Assembly: GCA_910574205.1 (NCBI GenBank)
Contig: CAJSYJ010000001.1
Coordinates: forward strand, 744,001 to 808,000
Length of the DNA: 64,000 bases
From: Bacteroidales bacterium
GTDB taxonomy: Bacteria; Bacteroidota; Bacteroidia; Bacteroidales; Rikenellaceae
Direction: 5' to 3'
Shown piece by piece: positions 37,033-45,337 of the stretch. Below the pieces are notes generated by a model that searched no databases, was not told the DNA's origin, and saw nothing but the letters and a program-made list of their open reading frames with translations. How positions within the stretch are numbered: the first letter of the stretch is position 1; the number at the start of each line of letters is the position of its first letter. Made by a program: the position numbers and the translations under genes.

Positions 37033-37959
37033 CTACACGGCCATGACCACCGCAAGGGTGGTTATCGATATGACTGCCCAGAGCACGACACCCAAAATCA
37101 GCGGGCGTATGCCGACGCTGCGCACTACCGCAAGCGACAATCCGCAGCCTATCAGAAACAAAGTCATGCACAACACCCTGCGCGATACTTCGACGATTGC
37201 ACCGGTAACCTGCTCCGGTATACCCGTATAGGTGTTCACGGCCATAGCCGCCACGAACAGCAGGATGAACCACGGCACAGCGATGCGCTTGCCCCGCGAG
37301 CGGAATACGAAGGTGGAGAATACGGCCAGCGGAATGATCCACAGTGCACGTGTCAGCTTGACGGTCGTAGCTATCTGCAACGCCTCCTGGCCGTATGCCG
37401 CGCCGGCGCCTACCACCGAGCTGGTGTCGTGTATGGCTATCGCAGCCCACATGCCGAACTGCTGCTGGCTGAGCCCGAGCGCCTCGCCCACCGGCGGAAA
37501 GACGAACAGAGCCACGGCATTGAGGACGAATATCGTAATCAGCGACAGCGACATCTGGTCGTCGTCGGCATCTATGACCGGACCGACGGCCGCAATAGCA
37601 CTTCCGCCGCAGATCGCCGTGCCCGACGCAATCAGATAGGAGCCTTTGCCGTCGATGCCCATTCTGCGGCCGAGCGCCACGCCCAGCAGCATGACGCCTA
37701 TGACCGATACCACCGTAAAGAGCATGCCGTCGCGACCGGCCGCCAGCGACTCGTGCAGGTCCATGCCGAAGCCTATGCCGACCACCGAGGCCTGCAAGGC
37801 GATCTTGGATGCACGCTTGGCAAGTGCCGGGTAGGGATTGCCCAGAGTCAGTGCGAGCACTATGCCCGCCAGCAGCGACATAGCCGGCGAGAGAAAGGCC
37901 GATGCGGCCAGCAGGATGAAAAACAGTGCACGCAGAGCGGTATTCTTATTCATGGTCAT
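37033..37959 (-). CDS. YeiH-family putative sulfate exporter
   Basis: 308 residues with about ten membrane segments. Family marks: GIVLALTLGNPYP, the SGTAICGGSAIAAVGPVI motif, and the AIAIHDTSSVVGAGAAYG motif typical of UPF0324/PSE proteins. The ATG at 37959 overlaps the thioesterase stop (ATGA), so I use it and not the longer open frame, whose upstream part is unrelated. It is last in a sua5-thioesterase-yeiH operon. Substrate unproven; sulfate/sulfonate export is the family suggestion. Confidence 0.88.
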   Translation of the reverse strand: MTMNKNTALRALFFILLAASAFLSPAMSLLAGIVLALTLGNPYPALAKRASKIALQASVVGIGFGMDLHESLAAGRDGMLFTVVSVIGVMLLGVALGRRMGIDGKGSYLIASGTAICGGSAIAAVGPVIDADDDQMSLSLITIFVLNAVALFVFPPVGEALGLSQQQFGMWAAIAIHDTSSVVGAGAAYGQEALQIATTVKLTRALWIIPLAVFSTFVFRSRGKRIAVPWFILLFVAAMAVNTYTGIPEQVTGAIVEVSRRVLCMTLFLIGCGLSLAVVRSVGIRPLILGVVLWAVISITTLAVVMAV

Positions 37960-38345
37960 TGCAGTTTTTCGCGCCACTCGTCCGGTATCTCGACCGAACA
38001 TTGATTCTCGTAGTCGAACGCCACCATTACCGACGTGCTCTCGGTGCGGCACTCTCCGCCGCACAGCAATTGCTGATAGATGGTCATGCTCTTGGTGCCG
38101 AGCCTCGACACCGTAGTCGAGACGGTCACATCGTCGGTCATGCGCACCTGAGAGCGAAAGTCGGTGTGCGTCGAGACCGTAATCACGCGCAGCTTGCCGA
38201 ACGTACCGTCGATGCCCATGACGCGGCGGTAATAGTCCGTCTTGCCCAGATCGAAGTATGTCTGCTGCGCCACGTTGTTGACATGTCGGAACGAATCGAT
38301 GTCGTTGAAACGCTTCTGTATCTCTATGGTCAAAGTCTTTGCCAT
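37956..38345 (-). CDS. Acyl-CoA thioesterase, 4HBT hotdog family
   Basis: 129 residues, one hotdog domain. FNDIDSFRHVNNVAQQTYFDLG carries the 4HBT active-site pattern (Asp-Xaa-Xaa-X-His-Val-Asn-Asn). It resembles YbgC/FadM-type thioesterases that release acyl groups from CoA. The ATG at 38345 was chosen over a longer open frame because the upstream part is a shadow of sua5. It lies 11 nt after sua5 and overlaps the yeiH-family start. Confidence 0.87.
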   Translation of the reverse strand: MAKTLTIEIQKRFNDIDSFRHVNNVAQQTYFDLGKTDYYRRVMGIDGTFGKLRVITVSTHTDFRSQVRMTDDVTVSTTVSRLGTKSMTIYQQLLCGGECRTESTSVMVAFDYENQCSVEIPDEWREKLQ

Positions 38346-38356
38346 TGCACGTATGT

Positions 38357-38920
38357 TTATTTGCGTATTATCTTCACTTCGCCTCTTTCGCCGAATGCTA
38401 TGATCGACGAGGGCTTGCGCGTCGGACGCCCCTCGAAGCGCGGGCTGACGACGAAATCCACCCCGTCGATTATCGCGCGGTCGACTTCGGCAAGACCCGC
38501 CGGAGCAGGCTCGCCCGAGATGTTGGCCGATGTCGATACGACAGGCCGGCCGAAACGGCGCAGCAGCTGACGGCAGAACTCGTGGTCGGGGACCCTCACG
38601 CCGAGCGTGCCCGTCTCGGGGACCAGATTGGGCGCCACCCCCACCGCACCCGGCAGGATCAGCGTCAGCGGCTTGTCGCTCAACTCCATGACTTCGAAAG
38701 CTATGCCCGGCGCACGGTCGACATAGCGCACGATCATGTCGGCATCGCGGCAAAGCACCAGCATCGAGTGTTTGTCGGTGCTCCGTTTCAATTCGTATAC
38801 CCTCTCTACCGCCTCGGCATTAGTGGCATCGCACCCGATGCCCCACACCGTATCCGTCGGATAGAGTATCATTCCTCCGTCTCGCAGCACCTGGACTGCA
38901 CGCTCGATATCCTTCTGCAT
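38357..38920 (-). CDS. tsaC: L-threonylcarbamoyladenylate synthase
   Basis: 187 residues, the short YrdC/TsaC form (no long Sua5 C-terminal domain). It makes threonylcarbamoyl-AMP for the t6A37 tRNA modification. Motifs: YPTDTVWGIGCDATN, the KRSTDKHSML loop, and VSTSANISGEPA. ATG 38920 gives the usual N-terminus (MQKDIERAVQVLRDGG). It is first in a three-gene operon with a consensus -7 box 23 bp upstream. Confidence 0.92.
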   Translation of the reverse strand: MQKDIERAVQVLRDGGMILYPTDTVWGIGCDATNAEAVERVYELKRSTDKHSMLVLCRDADMIVRYVDRAPGIAFEVMELSDKPLTLILPGAVGVAPNLVPETGTLGVRVPDHEFCRQLLRRFGRPVVSTSANISGEPAPAGLAEVDRAIIDGVDFVVSPRFEGRPTRKPSSIIAFGERGEVKIIRK

Positions 38921-38942
38921 AATAACCAGTGTTAATAATCGG

Positions 38943-38950
38943 CAAAGATA
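38943..38950 (-). promoter_or_regulatory. -7 element for the tsaC operon
   Basis: Reads TATCTTTG on the minus strand, an exact consensus match, 22 bp before the tsaC ATG. No clear -33 TTG. Confidence 0.6.
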
Positions 38951-39019
38951 ACTCTTTTTCGGTGAAATCGGAGCATCCGCCCTCTGCCCGTCGCCCGGCA
39001 AAGGAGGAATGCGCCGATG

Positions 39020-39754
39020 CTATGCCAGCGGCCGCAGGCGCACCTCGGCCAACGGTGCAAGACGGGCGGCGAGCGCCTCGACGTCGGTCGGATGATCCAC
39101 TTCGCCGAAATGGTACGGGTAGACGATCCCGGGGCGTATCGCCTCGACGGCTTCGACGGCCTGCTCGGGTGTCATCGTATAGGGCTGGTTGACGCAGACA
39201 AAAGCGATGTCGATATCGTGCAGCGCACGCATCTCGTCGGTGGGTTCGGTATCGCCCGAGACGTAGACGCGCATGCCCGACTCGCCGTCGGCGAAAGTCA
39301 GGAGATATCCGCAGAACTCGCTTTGGCGCGGGTGGAACTGCAACTGCTCAGGCGAGGTGTTATAGGCCGCCACGGCATCGACGCGCACGCCTTCCAAAGG
39401 GTGCGCCGCAGCTCCGGGCAGCATCGTATAGCAGTCGCCCTCGAACGACTCGGCCGTGGTGCGGTCGCAAAGTATCGCCGTGCCCTCCTTGCGCAGCGCC
39501 TCGACGGCCTCCATGTCGAAGTGGTCGTAGTGCGGGTGCGTCACAAGAATCGCATCGGCTTTGGGCAGACGCCCGTAGTCGGCGTATTTCATCACGGGAT
39601 CGACATAGATATGACGTCCCTCGTACTCGAAGGCGATCGAGGCGTGGCCGAAGAAACGGATCGTGAGCAGGCGGCCGTCGCGCATCCGAATAACGTCGGC
39701 CGGGCAGGTGTCGGCATCGCTCTTGCGGCCGAAAATCTTTGACAGCATTGACAT
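39020..39754 (-). CDS. MBL-fold metal-dependent hydrolase
   Basis: 244 residues. Metallo-beta-lactamase fold of the UlaG/YtkL-like group: FFGHASIAFEYEGRHIYVDP, the metal motif THPHYDHFD (HxHxDH), YVSGDTEPTDEM and PYHFGE for the last ligands. Substrate unknown. ATG 39754 (or 39748) fits, as the longer frame upstream is a shadow of the next gene. It lies 11 nt after the alpha/beta hydrolase, forming an operon with it and xerD. Confidence 0.85.
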   Translation of the reverse strand: MSMLSKIFGRKSDADTCPADVIRMRDGRLLTIRFFGHASIAFEYEGRHIYVDPVMKYADYGRLPKADAILVTHPHYDHFDMEAVEALRKEGTAILCDRTTAESFEGDCYTMLPGAAAHPLEGVRVDAVAAYNTSPEQLQFHPRQSEFCGYLLTFADGESGMRVYVSGDTEPTDEMRALHDIDIAFVCVNQPYTMTPEQAVEAVEAIRPGIVYPYHFGEVDHPTDVEALAARLAPLAEVRLRPLA

Positions 39755-39765
39755 AGGGCTTGATA

Positions 39766-40731
39766 TTATATTGTCGTTAAAAATTCTATGACGGCGTCCG
39801 CCAGACCGGCACTCAGAGGCAGCGTCGAATCGGCATAGACAGTCGACAGCTGCTCCATGCGGTCGGTCGAGGCGCAATCCTTCAATACGTGGCTCATAGC
39901 GTCGAGCAGGACGAGGCGCGATTCGGGAGCTGCCTCGTGCAGCCTATGGGCATTGTCGGGCGTGATCTGTATGTCGGCACCGCCCGTTACGATCAGTGTC
40001 GGCGCCTCGATACCCCGTATCGTCTCGACGGGATCGTAGCGCATACACGATATGAGGAACGGCTGTATATGCCGGCCGAACAAGGGTTGAAGCTCAGGCG
40101 GTATGTCGTCCGCCATGCGGCCGGATGCCAGACGGTTCAGAATCGCCGTGGCACGCACCATAAGCCCCATGTCGACCTCCATGAGCTGCGAGGCGAGCTG
40201 ACGGTTGAGGATGATATCCAGTCTGTAACCGGCGCCCGACAGCAGCACGGCACCGTCGACATCGCACCGCGCGGCCACGCACCCGGCGATCAGGGCGCCC
40301 TCGCTGTGGCCGACGGGCACTACCCTCTCGTAACCCTCGGAGCGCAAATATTCTACGCAGGCCACGGCATCGTCGATGTAGTCGTCGAAGGTAAGATCGG
40401 CGATCCTTTCGGGAGGATATGCGCTGCGCCCTATCGCGCGCTTGTCGTAACGCAGCACGGCGAAGCCCGCACGGCACAGCGCATCGGAGAGCATCGCATA
40501 ACTGCGCGGCTGCAAGCCCAGCGACGAATTGCCGTTGCGGTCGGTGGGACCCGAGCCTGCGATTATGACCACCGCCGTAGTCGCACTCCCGCCCTCGGGC
40601 ACGGCAAGCGTACCGTGCAGCTCGCCCCACTCGCGGGCGATGCGGATGTCGCTCTCGGCGGCCGCAGCCGTCGACCGTAACAGAAGTGCCGCGATAAGGC
40701 AGCATAGCAATCTAACCTGTGTCGTCATCAT
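39766..40731 (-). CDS. Exported alpha/beta hydrolase
   Basis: 321 residues. A signal peptide (LLCCLIAALLL...AAAAE) predicts export. The catalytic nucleophile is Ser143 in VGHSEG, with Asp253 in GGAD and His281 in MSHVLKD completing the triad. The oxyanion region is IIAGSGPTDRNGN, characteristic of a group of Bacteroidetes esterase/acyl-hydrolases. It follows xerD after 22 nt and precedes the MBL gene by 11 nt. Substrate unknown. Confidence 0.85.
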   Translation of the reverse strand: MMTTQVRLLCCLIAALLLRSTAAAAESDIRIAREWGELHGTLAVPEGGSATTAVVIIAGSGPTDRNGNSSLGLQPRSYAMLSDALCRAGFAVLRYDKRAIGRSAYPPERIADLTFDDYIDDAVACVEYLRSEGYERVVPVGHSEGALIAGCVAARCDVDGAVLLSGAGYRLDIILNRQLASQLMEVDMGLMVRATAILNRLASGRMADDIPPELQPLFGRHIQPFLISCMRYDPVETIRGIEAPTLIVTGGADIQITPDNAHRLHEAAPESRLVLLDAMSHVLKDCASTDRMEQLSTVYADSTLPLSAGLADAVIEFLTTI

Positions 40732-40753
40732 ATCGTCTTGCGGTTTTGAGTAT

Positions 40754-41671
40754 CTAATCCAATGCCAGCAGATTCAGATCGTCGAACTTGTCTTCGATCG
40801 TTTCGCGCAGCCGCGCACGGTCGACATGCGTATATATCTCGGTGGTCATTATGTTTTCGTGACCGAGCAACTCCTGTACCTGACGGATGCTCGCGCCACC
40901 CTCCAACAGATGCGTCGCATAGGAGTGGCGGAACGTATGGGGGCTTATGCGCTTGTCGATGCCGGCCATAAGGGCGGCCTTGCGGATTATCGTGAAGACC
41001 ATGATGCGCGTCAGCGCCTGCCCGCGGTTGTTCAGAAACAGCGTATCCTCGCTGTCGCGGCGCGGCTTGCGGCGCTCCATATAGAGCTGCACCTTGTCGC
41101 GTGCGGCCGAGCTGACGGGGACGATGCGCTCCTTGTCGCCCTTGCCCACGATACGTATGTAACCCTCGCCGAAAAAGAGGTCGCCCAGACGCAGCGACGT
41201 AAGCTCCGACACGCGCAGTCCGCACGAGTAGAGCACTTCGAGCATGGCGCTGTCGCGAATGCCCTTGGCCGTCGAGATGTCGATGACCGATATTATGCGG
41301 TCGACCTCCTCGACGGTAAGCACGTCGGGCAGCGTGCGGCCGAACTTGGGCGACTCGACGAACTCGGTGGGCAGCGTGTCGATGCGGTCGCCTAACAGCA
41401 GATAGTTGTAGAAGCTCTTTATGCCGCTCAGGCGCCGCGCCTGAGATGTACGCCTGCGCCCCTGATCGTAGAGCCATGCCATATATCGTTCGATCATCTG
41501 CGGCTCGACCCTCTGCGGCGGCACGTCATACATGCGCAGCACGAAATGGGCGAACTCGGCCAGATCGCGCATGTAACACTCGACGGTGTTGGGCGACAGA
41601 TTCTTTTCGAGCCTGATATAGCGGCGGTACTCGCGCGCGATTTCCTCCCACTTTTTCGTGCATTCTGCCAT
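40754..41671 (-). CDS. xerD: Tyrosine recombinase XerD
   Basis: 305 residues, normal for Xer. The N-terminal SAM-like core-binding domain is followed by the catalytic domain with Arg153 (GLRVSEL), Lys177 (GKGDKER), His245/Arg248 ([15 protein letters not shown]), His271 ([15 protein letters not shown]) and Tyr280. It resolves chromosome dimers at dif with XerC. It is not adjacent to any mobile element and looks like the housekeeping copy. It is divergent from prmA. Confidence 0.93.
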   Translation of the reverse strand: MAECTKKWEEIAREYRRYIRLEKNLSPNTVECYMRDLAEFAHFVLRMYDVPPQRVEPQMIERYMAWLYDQGRRRTSQARRLSGIKSFYNYLLLGDRIDTLPTEFVESPKFGRTLPDVLTVEEVDRIISVIDISTAKGIRDSAMLEVLYSCGLRVSELTSLRLGDLFFGEGYIRIVGKGDKERIVPVSSAARDKVQLYMERRKPRRDSEDTLFLNNRGQALTRIMVFTIIRKAALMAGIDKRISPHTFRHSYATHLLEGGASIRQVQELLGHENIMTTEIYTHVDRARLRETIEDKFDDLNLLALD

Positions 41672-41679
41672 AATATGAC

Positions 41680-41687
41680 TACTTTTG
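41680..41687 (+). promoter_or_regulatory. -7 element for prmA
   Basis: TACTTTTG, an exact TAnnTTTG match, 39 bp before the prmA ATG. Confidence 0.5.
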
Positions 41688-41699
41688 CCGTAAATATAG

Positions 41700-41707
41700 C
41701 AAAATTA
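41700..41707 (-). promoter_or_regulatory. -7 element for xerD
   Basis: Reads TAATTTTG on the minus strand, an exact match, 28 bp before the xerD ATG. With the prmA box it makes a back-to-back divergent promoter pair in 55 bp. A CAA at 41730-41732 could be the -33 TTG at 22-bp spacing. Confidence 0.5.
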
Positions 41708-41726
41708 TTTTACATAATATATACGG

Positions 41727-42578
41727 ATGCAACATTATATCGAACTTTCGGCCGAGCTGCGCGATGCCGAGCTGGCCGATATCCTGACGGCCGAGTTGTC
41801 GGACTACCCCTTCGAGGGATTCATGCAGCAGGACGACGCTGAGGGCGGCGTGAGGCTCACGGCCTGCATGCCGCTGGGGATGTGGGACGAGTGCCGCAGC
41901 GAAGTGGCGCAACTGCTTGCCCGCTACGGCGTCGCGGCCGCCGAGCGCACGGTCGAGCCCGAAAACTGGAACAGCCGCTGGGAGAGGGAGAGTTTCGAAC
42001 CTGTCGCCGTCGACGGCGATATGATAATACGCGGCGAGCATCATGCGCCGCACCCCGAGTGCGGCATATTCGATATAGTGGTCGCACCGGCCATGTCGTT
42101 CGGCTCGGGGCATCATGCCACCACACGGATGATGTGCCGCGCGATACGCTCTGTCGGCACGGCCGGTCGCACCGTGCTCGATGTGGGGTGCGGCACCGGC
42201 ATACTCTCGATCGTGGCCGCACGCGCCGGCGCCGCCCGTGTCGACGCCATAGACATCGACCCCGCAGCCGTCGAGAGCTGCCGCCGCAGCATAGCGCTCA
42301 GCCGCGTCGAAGAGAAGGTCGTGCCGATCGAAGGCACGGTGGCCGATGCCCCCGCAGGGCGTTACGACATGCTGCTGGCCAACATCAACCGAAACATAAT
42401 AATATCCGACATGACGCACTACGTCGCACTGCTCGCCCCGGGAGGCGACATGCTGCTGAGCGGATTTCTCGACTCCGATCTGGCCATGGTCGAAGAGTGC
42501 TGCCGCCGCAGCGGCATAGAGCCCGCGAGCACCGCGCACGAGGACCGATTCTGTATGTTGCACTGTAAAAAACGATAG
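41727..42578 (+). CDS. prmA: Ribosomal protein L11 methyltransferase
   Basis: 283-residue SAM methyltransferase that trimethylates L11. PAMSFGSGHHATTRMM (120-136) is the family hallmark, followed by the SAM loop VLDVGCGTGIL (150-160) and MLLANINRNII for the substrate Asn. The N-terminal part is the L11-recognition domain. The next gene starts 3 nt after its stop. Confidence 0.94.
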   Translation: MQHYIELSAELRDAELADILTAELSDYPFEGFMQQDDAEGGVRLTACMPLGMWDECRSEVAQLLARYGVAAAERTVEPENWNSRWERESFEPVAVDGDMIIRGEHHAPHPECGIFDIVVAPAMSFGSGHHATTRMMCRAIRSVGTAGRTVLDVGCGTGILSIVAARAGAARVDAIDIDPAAVESCRRSIALSRVEEKVVPIEGTVADAPAGRYDMLLANINRNIIISDMTHYVALLAPGGDMLLSGFLDSDLAMVEECCRRSGIEPASTAHEDRFCMLHCKKR

Positions 42579-42581
42579 ATC

Positions 42582-43184
42582 ATGACCATTCTTCCGTCGG
42601 TATACTGGGGCTCGATCGAGTGGTACGCCCATATCATGCAGCGCGAGTGCGTGCTCGATCTGGGAGAGAACTATGTAAAACGTTCGGAGCGCAACCGCAC
42701 GCGCATAATGACCGCCGGCGGCACCATGCTTCTGAGCGTGCAGCTCGAACATGCCGACCGCCCCCGGCAGCCCATACGCGATATGAGGATCGACTACTCG
42801 AAGCGCTGGCAGCACCAGCACTGGACGGCCATAGTATCGGCATATCGCTCGTCGCCATACTTCGACCACTACGCCGACCGTCTCGAACCGCTCTACCGCA
42901 AGCCGTGGCGCTATCTGGTCGACATGAACTGCGAACTGCTCGATACGGTGCTGTCGATACTCCGCTGCACCGACCGCATGCCGCGCCTGAGCACGCAGTA
43001 CGTCGCATGCACGAAGTCGGACACCGATCTGCGCGACAAGAAAAGAGGCGCGACGATCGACGTCGCGCCGTATGTTCAGGTATTCTCCGACAGACAGCCC
43101 TTCGTGGCGAACCTCTCTATCGTCGACCTGTTGTTATGCGAGGGGCCGGAGTCCGTCGCGATTTTAGAGAGTTGCCGATTGTGA
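42582..43184 (+). CDS. WbqC-family protein
   Basis: 200 residues. It begins with the WbqC-like LPSVYWGSIEWYAHIM and ends with SIVDLLLCEGPES; the family, found around O-antigen genes and widespread in Bacteroidetes, has an unknown biochemical role. No signal peptide. It follows prmA by 3 nt and is surely co-transcribed. Its last 68 nt overlap, on the opposite strand, the 3' end of the GH2 gene. Confidence 0.85.
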   Translation: MTILPSVYWGSIEWYAHIMQRECVLDLGENYVKRSERNRTRIMTAGGTMLLSVQLEHADRPRQPIRDMRIDYSKRWQHQHWTAIVSAYRSSPYFDHYADRLEPLYRKPWRYLVDMNCELLDTVLSILRCTDRMPRLSTQYVACTKSDTDLRDKKRGATIDVAPYVQVFSDRQPFVANLSIVDLLLCEGPESVAILESCRL

Positions 43185-45171
43185 TGCGTATGCTGTCGCC
43201 GTGCGGTCCCACGTAGGCCGCCACGTCGCCGCGCGAGCCGAACGCAACCGAATCCGACAGATACTGGCACGGCGCCACCATGCGCACGGGAACCGTATCG
43301 CCGCCGGCGATGAGCGTCGGCGCCATATCGTATGACGAGTATATCTTGAACTGCTGGATGCTATCCTGCCTTACCGCCCAGCGCCGCTCGGCGATATGGA
43401 GCGTATTGCTGCGGCGGTTCCACAGCGAACGATAAAGCCAGAAGGCATCCTTGCGGTCGCGGTGGTCGAATGTCACAAGTCCCGACTTGTTGCGGCCGTA
43501 GGCGCGTCGCGACGATCCGTAGTCGAACATGTTGTCGATCCATATTCCCCAGAACAGACCGCTGCGCGTGAGGATATCGACGTAGCGCTCGTGGAACACC
43601 GTCTGACGGCGCTCGGGCAGCCAGCGCGTATTGGGCTCGGCACGCGGATAGGTGTCGTCCTGCTGGTCGATCGAGCCGCCCTCGCCGTAGCATACGCCCG
43701 AGTGCAGGCTCTTCCACCGCTCGTTCGACGAGAGCTGCTGGCACCACACGCTTACATCGTCGGGCACGCCGCGATACCAGCCTATGTTCTGGCGGAATAC
43801 GATCAGATCGGTCACGAAGTTCAGCTCGCCGTCGGCATCGCTGCACGCGACGGTAAGGCGCGTGGGGTCGGTCGACTTGACCAGCGCGTTGAGCTCCCTA
43901 ACAAAGGGCAGCGGATCGTCGCCCTTCTGCCACAGCTGGGAGAATATGCCCCACATCACGACCGAGGGGTGGTTGTAGTTCTGGCAGACGATCTCCATGG
44001 CCTGACTACGGCCGTTATCGCGGAAAGCCTCGGTCGAGAAATAGCTCACGTCGCTCAACACCTGCGTGCGAGTCAGCGGCAGGTCGATCCACACCAGCAT
44101 ACCGCTCCGGTCGCACCGACTGTACAGATAGTCGTCGTGCGGCGCCGTGAGCGACCGCAGCGCATTGGCGCCCAAATCCTCCACCATGTCGAGATCCTCG
44201 TCGTAGTGGCGCTCGCGCATGGCGCTGGCTATGCCCGCCCTGTCGTGAGCCATGTTGACGCCGTGGACATCTATCGCCTCGCCGTTGATGCGCAGGCGGT
44301 TGTCGTCGCCGATCGATATCTTGCGGAAGCCCGTTACCACCGTAACCTCGTCCGAGGGGGCGAGTATGTCGCCCAGACGCACACGCACCGAGTAGAGCGA
44401 CGGCGACGAGGGGCTCCACAGCGCCGGACGCTCGACCGTGAAGGGTATATCGACCGGCACGGCCGGATCGGGCCTGGCCGCACGCACGCTCTTCGAGTAG
44501 ACCGTCTCGCCTTCGGGCGAGAGTATTTCGAGATCGACCGTCTGGGCAGTACCGCTCTTGGCAGAGAGCCATACCGACACCGTACCGTCGACACGCTCGG
44601 CCGAGACGTTGGTCGGCGTGACGAATACGCCGTCCGACGAGTAGTGCAGCGGCGAAATGGCATCGCGTCCGGTCACTATCAGCTCTACGCCGCGATAGAT
44701 GCCGCCGTAGAGATTCAAATCGCTCGATGCGGGCAGCACGTCGTTGCGGTAGGCGTTGCTTACCACGGCAAGAAGCGTATTGTTGGCGCCGAACGACACC
44801 TTGTCGGTAATCTCGAACGTAAAGGCCGTCCACCCGCCGCGATGCTCGCCCACGTGGCGGCCGTTGACGAATATGTCGGCCACGCTCTGCACGCCGTCGA
44901 ACTTGACAAATATGCGCCGGCCGCGCCACTCGTCGGGGATATAGATGTCCCGGCTGTAATCGGCCGTAGTTTGCAGATATACGCCCGACGAAGCGGTGGC
45001 GTCGAGGTTCCATGTATGGGGCAGCGTCACGTAACGCGCACCGTCGCTGTCGAACTCCTGTTTGAAGAAAAACAGCCACCCGTCGTTGAGCGAGTAGACC
45101 TCGCGGGCATTGGCGCCCACACCTGCCAACGCGCTCACAAACAGCGTCAAAGCGATAATATAACGTTTCAT
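43117..45171 (-). CDS. GH2-family protein with both catalytic glutamates replaced
   Basis: 684 residues from ATG 45171 (a TTG two codons earlier is less likely). A signal peptide (ALTLFVSALAGVGANA) predicts export. The domain order is GH2 sugar-binding, Ig-like sandwich, then TIM barrel from about residue 290. Barrel signs are strong: VHGVNMAHDR, YNHPSVVMWG, FVTDLIVFRQNIGWY, GIWIDNMFDYGSS and GLVTFDHRDRKDAF. Where active relatives read MWGLxNE, this protein reads MWGIFSQ (Gln412). Where they read SEYGAGxSI, it reads VCYGEGGSI (Cys494). So acid/base and nucleophile both appear lost; Glu497 lies three residues on. Either a carbohydrate-binding pseudoenzyme or an altered mechanism. It has its own -7 box. 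Confidence 0.85.
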   Translation of the reverse strand: MKRYIIALTLFVSALAGVGANAREVYSLNDGWLFFFKQEFDSDGARYVTLPHTWNLDATASSGVYLQTTADYSRDIYIPDEWRGRRIFVKFDGVQSVADIFVNGRHVGEHRGGWTAFTFEITDKVSFGANNTLLAVVSNAYRNDVLPASSDLNLYGGIYRGVELIVTGRDAISPLHYSSDGVFVTPTNVSAERVDGTVSVWLSAKSGTAQTVDLEILSPEGETVYSKSVRAARPDPAVPVDIPFTVERPALWSPSSPSLYSVRVRLGDILAPSDEVTVVTGFRKISIGDDNRLRINGEAIDVHGVNMAHDRAGIASAMRERHYDEDLDMVEDLGANALRSLTAPHDDYLYSRCDRSGMLVWIDLPLTRTQVLSDVSYFSTEAFRDNGRSQAMEIVCQNYNHPSVVMWGIFSQLWQKGDDPLPFVRELNALVKSTDPTRLTVACSDADGELNFVTDLIVFRQNIGWYRGVPDDVSVWCQQLSSNERWKSLHSGVCYGEGGSIDQQDDTYPRAEPNTRWLPERRQTVFHERYVDILTRSGLFWGIWIDNMFDYGSSRRAYGRNKSGLVTFDHRDRKDAFWLYRSLWNRRSNTLHIAERRWAVRQDSIQQFKIYSSYDMAPTLIAGGDTVPVRMVAPCQYLSDSVAFGSRGDVAAYVGPHGDSIRITIGNSLKSRRTPAPRITTGRR

Positions 45172-45191
45172 AACCAACCTTTTTATAACTG

Positions 45192-45199
45192 CAAATATA
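45192..45199 (-). promoter_or_regulatory. -7 element for the GH2 gene
   Basis: Reads TATATTTG on the minus strand, an exact consensus match, 20 bp before the ATG at 45171. No clear -33 TTG. Confidence 0.6.
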
Positions 45200-45250
45200 G
45201 GAATAAACGAAAATATATGCTAACTTCGTGCGAATTAAATACCCTTTGCA

Positions 45251-45320
45251 GCGGGGCGCGAGCAGCCCCGCCGGGGATGATTCGCGGCAATCTCCGCGCC
45301 ATGCCGGCCATAGCGCGGAG
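45251..45320 (+). other. Two tandem GC-rich stem-loops before cvpA
   Basis: Stem 1: GCGGGGC (45251-45257) with GCCCCGC (45265-45271). Stem 2: CTCCGCGC (45292-45299) with GCGCGGAG (45313-45320). Both are perfect. They lie in the divergent gap, 17 nt before the cvpA ATG. No U-run follows either, so they are more likely leader structure than terminators. Confidence 0.5.
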
Positions 45321-45337
45321 CGGTACAATATAATAAT

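Noticed and set aside
38346..38753. Longer N-terminus for the thioesterase
   Set aside because: It is the shadow of tsaC; ATG 38345 gives a full 129-residue hotdog protein.
40754..41671. Tyrosine recombinase as a phage or transposon integrase
   Set aside because: Length and motifs fit XerD; no att repeats or cargo genes.
45239..45247. TACCCTTTG as a promoter for cvpA
   Set aside because: It has three bases between TA and TTTG, not two, so it does not match the consensus; kept only as a weak possibility.
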